9,381 bases of DNA from Candidatus Eiseniibacteriota bacterium (GTDB lineage Bacteria > Eisenbacteria > RBG-16-71-46 > SZUA-252). The position numbers and the translations under genes are program-made. This document shows positions 7,258 through 9,381 of this stretch, in pieces. Numbering within the stretch: position 1 is the first letter of the stretch; each line of letters opens with the position of its first letter. The stretch lies in assembly GCA_016880395.1 (NCBI GenBank), contig JAEHDN010000103.1:1-9381 (forward strand). The letters run 5' to 3'. Below the pieces are notes generated by a model. It was given only the letters and a program-made list of their open reading frames with translations, did no database searches and was not told the DNA's origin.

Positions 7258-8016
7258 ATGCTGCTTGCGGTCGACATCGGAAACACCGAGGCCACGCTGG
7301 GACTCTTCGAGGACGGCACGCTCCGGCGCTCGTTCCGCATGAGCAGCGAGACGAGGCGGACGGCGGACGAGGTGCGGCTCCTCCTCCATCAGGCGTTCCC
7401 GGAGGTGGCCGCGGGCGTATCCGCGGTGATCGGCTCCGTCGTGCCGGTTCAGACGCCGCTCTACCTGGATGCGGCCCGGCGCCTCACGGAGGGGGAGCCT
7501 CTTCTCGTCGGCTCCGACACGACCGCTGGGATCAAGATCGAGTACCGCGACCCGGGCTCGGTTGGCGCGGATCGCATCGCGAACGCGGCGGGCGCCTTCG
7601 ATCGCTACGGAGCGCCCGCGATCGTGGTCGACTTCGGCACGGCCACGACGTTCGACGTGCTCCTGGAAGGGCAGCGCTACCTGGGCGGGGTGATCGCTCC
7701 AGGGATCCTCACCGGCGCGGAGCACCTCGTCCGCCGCGCCGCGCGGCTCGGCGCCTTCGAGCTGAAACCCCCGCCGCGCGTGGTGGGGCGGAGCACGGAG
7801 GAGAGCCTCCAGTCGGGGGTCTTCTACGGCGCGGTGGGGAAGGTGGACGCGATCGTGCGGCGGATCTCGGCCGAGGAGGGGATCACGCCCAAGGTGATCG
7901 CTACCGGCGGCCTGGCCGCGGCCATCGCGGCACACTCGGAGACCATCCAGGAGGTCGACCCGGACCTCACGCTCTACGGGCTCAGGATCATCTTCGAGCG
8001 ACACGGGTCGCGGTAG
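7258..8016 (+). CDS. coaX: Type III pantothenate kinase
   Basis: CoaX phosphorylates pantothenate to 4'-phosphopantothenate, the first step of CoA synthesis. Unlike type I CoaA it is not CoA-feedback inhibited and needs a monovalent cation. The 252 residues show the ASKHA-fold signatures: the phosphate loop DIGNTEATLG (D6), GADR (103-106, with D105 the expected general base), DFGTATTFD (125-133, with D125 in the cation-binding place) and GGVIAPGI. The C-terminal VIATGGLA is followed by TLYGLRIIFER, the typical family ending. ATG 7258 has AAGGAGGG at 7246-7253. An in-frame TTG at 7237, overlapping the tatC stop, is less likely. This is the last plus-strand gene of the run; it converges with the small minus-strand gene beyond it. 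coaX is often found beside birA, and here nrdR and tatC lie between the two. Confidence 0.95.
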   Translation: MLLAVDIGNTEATLGLFEDGTLRRSFRMSSETRRTADEVRLLLHQAFPEVAAGVSAVIGSVVPVQTPLYLDAARRLTEGEPLLVGSDTTAGIKIEYRDPGSVGADRIANAAGAFDRYGAPAIVVDFGTATTFDVLLEGQRYLGGVIAPGILTGAEHLVRRAARLGAFELKPPPRVVGRSTEESLQSGVFYGAVGKVDAIVRRISAEEGITPKVIATGGLAAAIAAHSETIQEVDPDLTLYGLRIIFERHGSR

Positions 8017-8029
8017 GCACCACCGCGGC
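8007..8029 (+). terminator. Possible weak terminator hairpin at the end of coaX
   Basis: An inverted repeat spans the coaX stop codon: CGCGGT at 8009-8014 pairs with ACCGCG at 8022-8027, extended by a T-G wobble and a G-C pair, with a 7-nt loop. No T-tract follows, so an intrinsic terminator is doubtful. A second inverted repeat, AGGTCA-tt-TGACCT (8037-8050), lies just beyond and overlaps the stop codon of the converging minus-strand gene. The pair could slow transcription from both sides in this very short convergent gap. Confidence 0.3.
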
Positions 8030-8039
8030 GACCGTCAGG

Positions 8040-8408
8040 TCATTTGACCTCCATGAGATACGAGACGAGCCGGCAGATCTTGCCGTCCCGCATCTCGAAG
8101 ACGTCGCAGAAGACCGCGTCGAGGAGGCCGCCGTCGCTCCTTCGGGCCTGAACCGCGCCCTCCGCCACCACGATGTCGCTCTCCTCGACCACGCGGCTGA
8201 TCGTGATGGTGGGCTTCCCCGTGAACGCCGGGTTCTCGACCTCGCGATCGAAGGCCACCTTGCCCACGAGGTGAAAGGCCCCCGGCATGTCCCAGACGAC
8301 GTCCTCCGTGAGGCATGACAGGATCATCGCGTGGTCGGAGCGGCGGAATCCTTCCATGTAGCGCTCGACGGTCTTCTTGTTCTCGGTCAGGGCCTTATTC
8401 TCGGTCAT
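8040..8408 (-). CDS. SnoaL-like / NTF2-fold small protein, function unknown
   Basis: The only minus-strand gene encodes 122 residues. Start ATG at 8408 (complement) is preceded by GAGGAAG with good spacing. An upstream in-frame ATG would give 147 residues, but the added sequence looks like untranslated leader. The pattern is that of the NTF2-like superfamily of the SnoaL type: an N-terminal helix (KKTVERYMEGFRRSDHAMILSCL), then TEDVVWDMPGAFHLVGKVAFDREV, then alternating beta strands (TITISRVVEESDIVVAEGAVQARR) and the closing FCDVFEMRDGKICRLVSYLMEV. Members are small cyclases, isomerases, or ligand-binding proteins of unknown role, so no reaction is assigned. Residues 2-11 contain a short duplication (TENKALTENK). 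The gene has no operon partner: it converges on coaX and diverges from groL, and its upstream side holds a repeat array, so it may be a later insertion. Confidence 0.82.
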   Translation of the reverse strand: MTENKALTENKKTVERYMEGFRRSDHAMILSCLTEDVVWDMPGAFHLVGKVAFDREVENPAFTGKPTITISRVVEESDIVVAEGAVQARRSDGGLLDAVFCDVFEMRDGKICRLVSYLMEVK

Positions 8409-8497
8409 GACTTCCTCGCGTCGCGGACCGGTGGCTGAATGGAACGACGAATGTAGCGCCGGCCGTAGCTCCCTGGGAATCATGAACTTCGGGGGGG

Positions 8498-8552
8498 CAC
8501 GTGCCCACGAAGCGGACAGGTCACGTGCTAAAAAGCGGACAGATCATGTGCT
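8498..8552. repeat. Tandem repeat of 23-24 bp, about 2.4 copies, possible insertion-sequence end remnant
   Basis: Two 20-bp near-identical direct repeats lie at 8510-8529 (AAGCGGACAGGTCACGTGCT) and 8533-8552 (AAGCGGACAGATCATGTGCT), differing at two positions. Aligned on the CACGTG core the unit recurs at 8498, 8522 and 8545 (the last as CATGTG), with periods of 24 and 23. The first core is embedded in a perfect 12-bp palindrome, GGGCACGTGCCC at 8495-8506, next to a G7 run. Repeated AGCGGACA-type motifs are familiar from the ends of some insertion sequences (IS21- or IS481-like), so a decayed element end is possible. A regulatory site array for the flanking promoters is the alternative. No transposase gene is in the window. 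The repeat itself is plainly visible; its meaning is inferred. Confidence 0.7.
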
Positions 8553-8576
8553 CTCTACCCACCCCGAGATCGGCCG

Positions 8577-8605
8577 TTGCTCCCCGCGGGCATTTCCGCT
8601 AGATT
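8577..8605 (+). promoter_or_regulatory. Candidate sigma-70 promoter of groL
   Basis: TTGCTC (8577-8582) and TAGATT (8600-8605) are separated by exactly 17 bp and match the -35 and -10 consensus at 3/6 and 4/6 positions. Transcription would begin near 8612, placing the operator immediately at the start site, as is usual for CIRCE-controlled genes. The spacing and position are better evidence than the box matches. Confidence 0.5.
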
Positions 8606-8613
8606 CACCCCAG

Positions 8614-8640
8614 TTAGCACTCTAGACGTACCAGTGCCAG
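8614..8640 (+). promoter_or_regulatory. CIRCE-like operator (HrcA binding site), right arm degenerate
   Basis: The left arm TTAGCACTC (8614-8622) is a perfect match to the CIRCE consensus. After the canonical 9-nt spacer, the right arm CAGTGCCAG (8632-8640) matches GAGTGCTAA at 6 of 9 positions. The site lies 58 nt before the groL ATG and just after the candidate -10 box, the standard place for HrcA repression relieved on heat shock. No hrcA gene is in the window. Confidence 0.65.
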
Positions 8641-8697
8641 AGTCGGCGACCGCCCAGGGGGGCGGCGCCGCTGACCCGCAAGGAGGATTCAGGAGTC

Positions 8698-9381
<684 letters not shown>

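Noticed and set aside
8409..8497. Promoter for the minus-strand SnoaL-like gene (TACATT on the complement of 8450-8455)
   Set aside because: No acceptable -35 box lies at 16-18 bp from it, so the match is no better than chance.
8662..8671. GC palindrome GCGGCGCCGC in the groL leader as an operator
   Set aside because: Short GC palindromes are common by chance at this base composition and it resembles no known site.
8484..8697. A hidden groES upstream of groL
   Set aside because: The gap is too short for a gene of about 95 codons and no frame shows GroES motifs; the space is filled by repeats, promoter and operator.

Overview
The window is a compact, high-GC (about two-thirds G+C by eye) bacterial chromosome segment made almost entirely of conserved housekeeping genes. 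The genes, their order and the very tight packing fit a high-GC, probably Gram-negative-type bacterium. An uncultivated lineage of the Eisenbacteria/Gemmatimonadota kind would fit, but that is a weak inference: no rRNA or clear lineage marker is present.

Positions 1-8016 hold eight plus-strand genes that read as one operon-like run: the 3' end of valS (valyl-tRNA synthetase), a secreted DUF4139 protein, uvrB (nucleotide excision repair), nadC (NAD synthesis), birA (biotin-protein ligase), nrdR (ribonucleotide reductase repressor), tatC (twin-arginine translocase) and coaX (type III pantothenate kinase). Junctions are 4-nt ATGA/GTGA overlaps (valS/DUF4139, DUF4139/uvrB, nrdR/tatC), short gaps of 13-17 nt, and one unusual 92-nt overlap (uvrB/nadC). 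No promoter is obvious inside the run, so it probably begins upstream of the window. nadC, birA and coaX all serve cofactor metabolism (NAD, biotin, CoA); nrdR and tatC sit between birA and coaX.

Positions 8017-8697 are the only accessory-looking part. coaX ends in a possible weak terminator hairpin. It converges on a small minus-strand gene for a SnoaL/NTF2-like protein of 122 residues. Upstream of that gene, between it and groL, lies a short, comparatively AT-rich stretch with about 2.4 copies of a 23-24-bp tandem repeat. The repeat resembles the repeated ends of some insertion sequences, but no transposase gene is present.

From 8577 onward a plausible sigma-70 promoter with a 17-bp spacer is followed at once by a degenerate CIRCE operator (HrcA site), a roughly 86-nt leader with a strong Shine-Dalgarno, and the first 228 codons of groL (GroEL), which runs off the right edge. 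No groES precedes it. I do not see a new multi-gene system here. The points most worth checking are the uvrB/nadC overlap, the repeat array, and the groES-less CIRCE-type groL.
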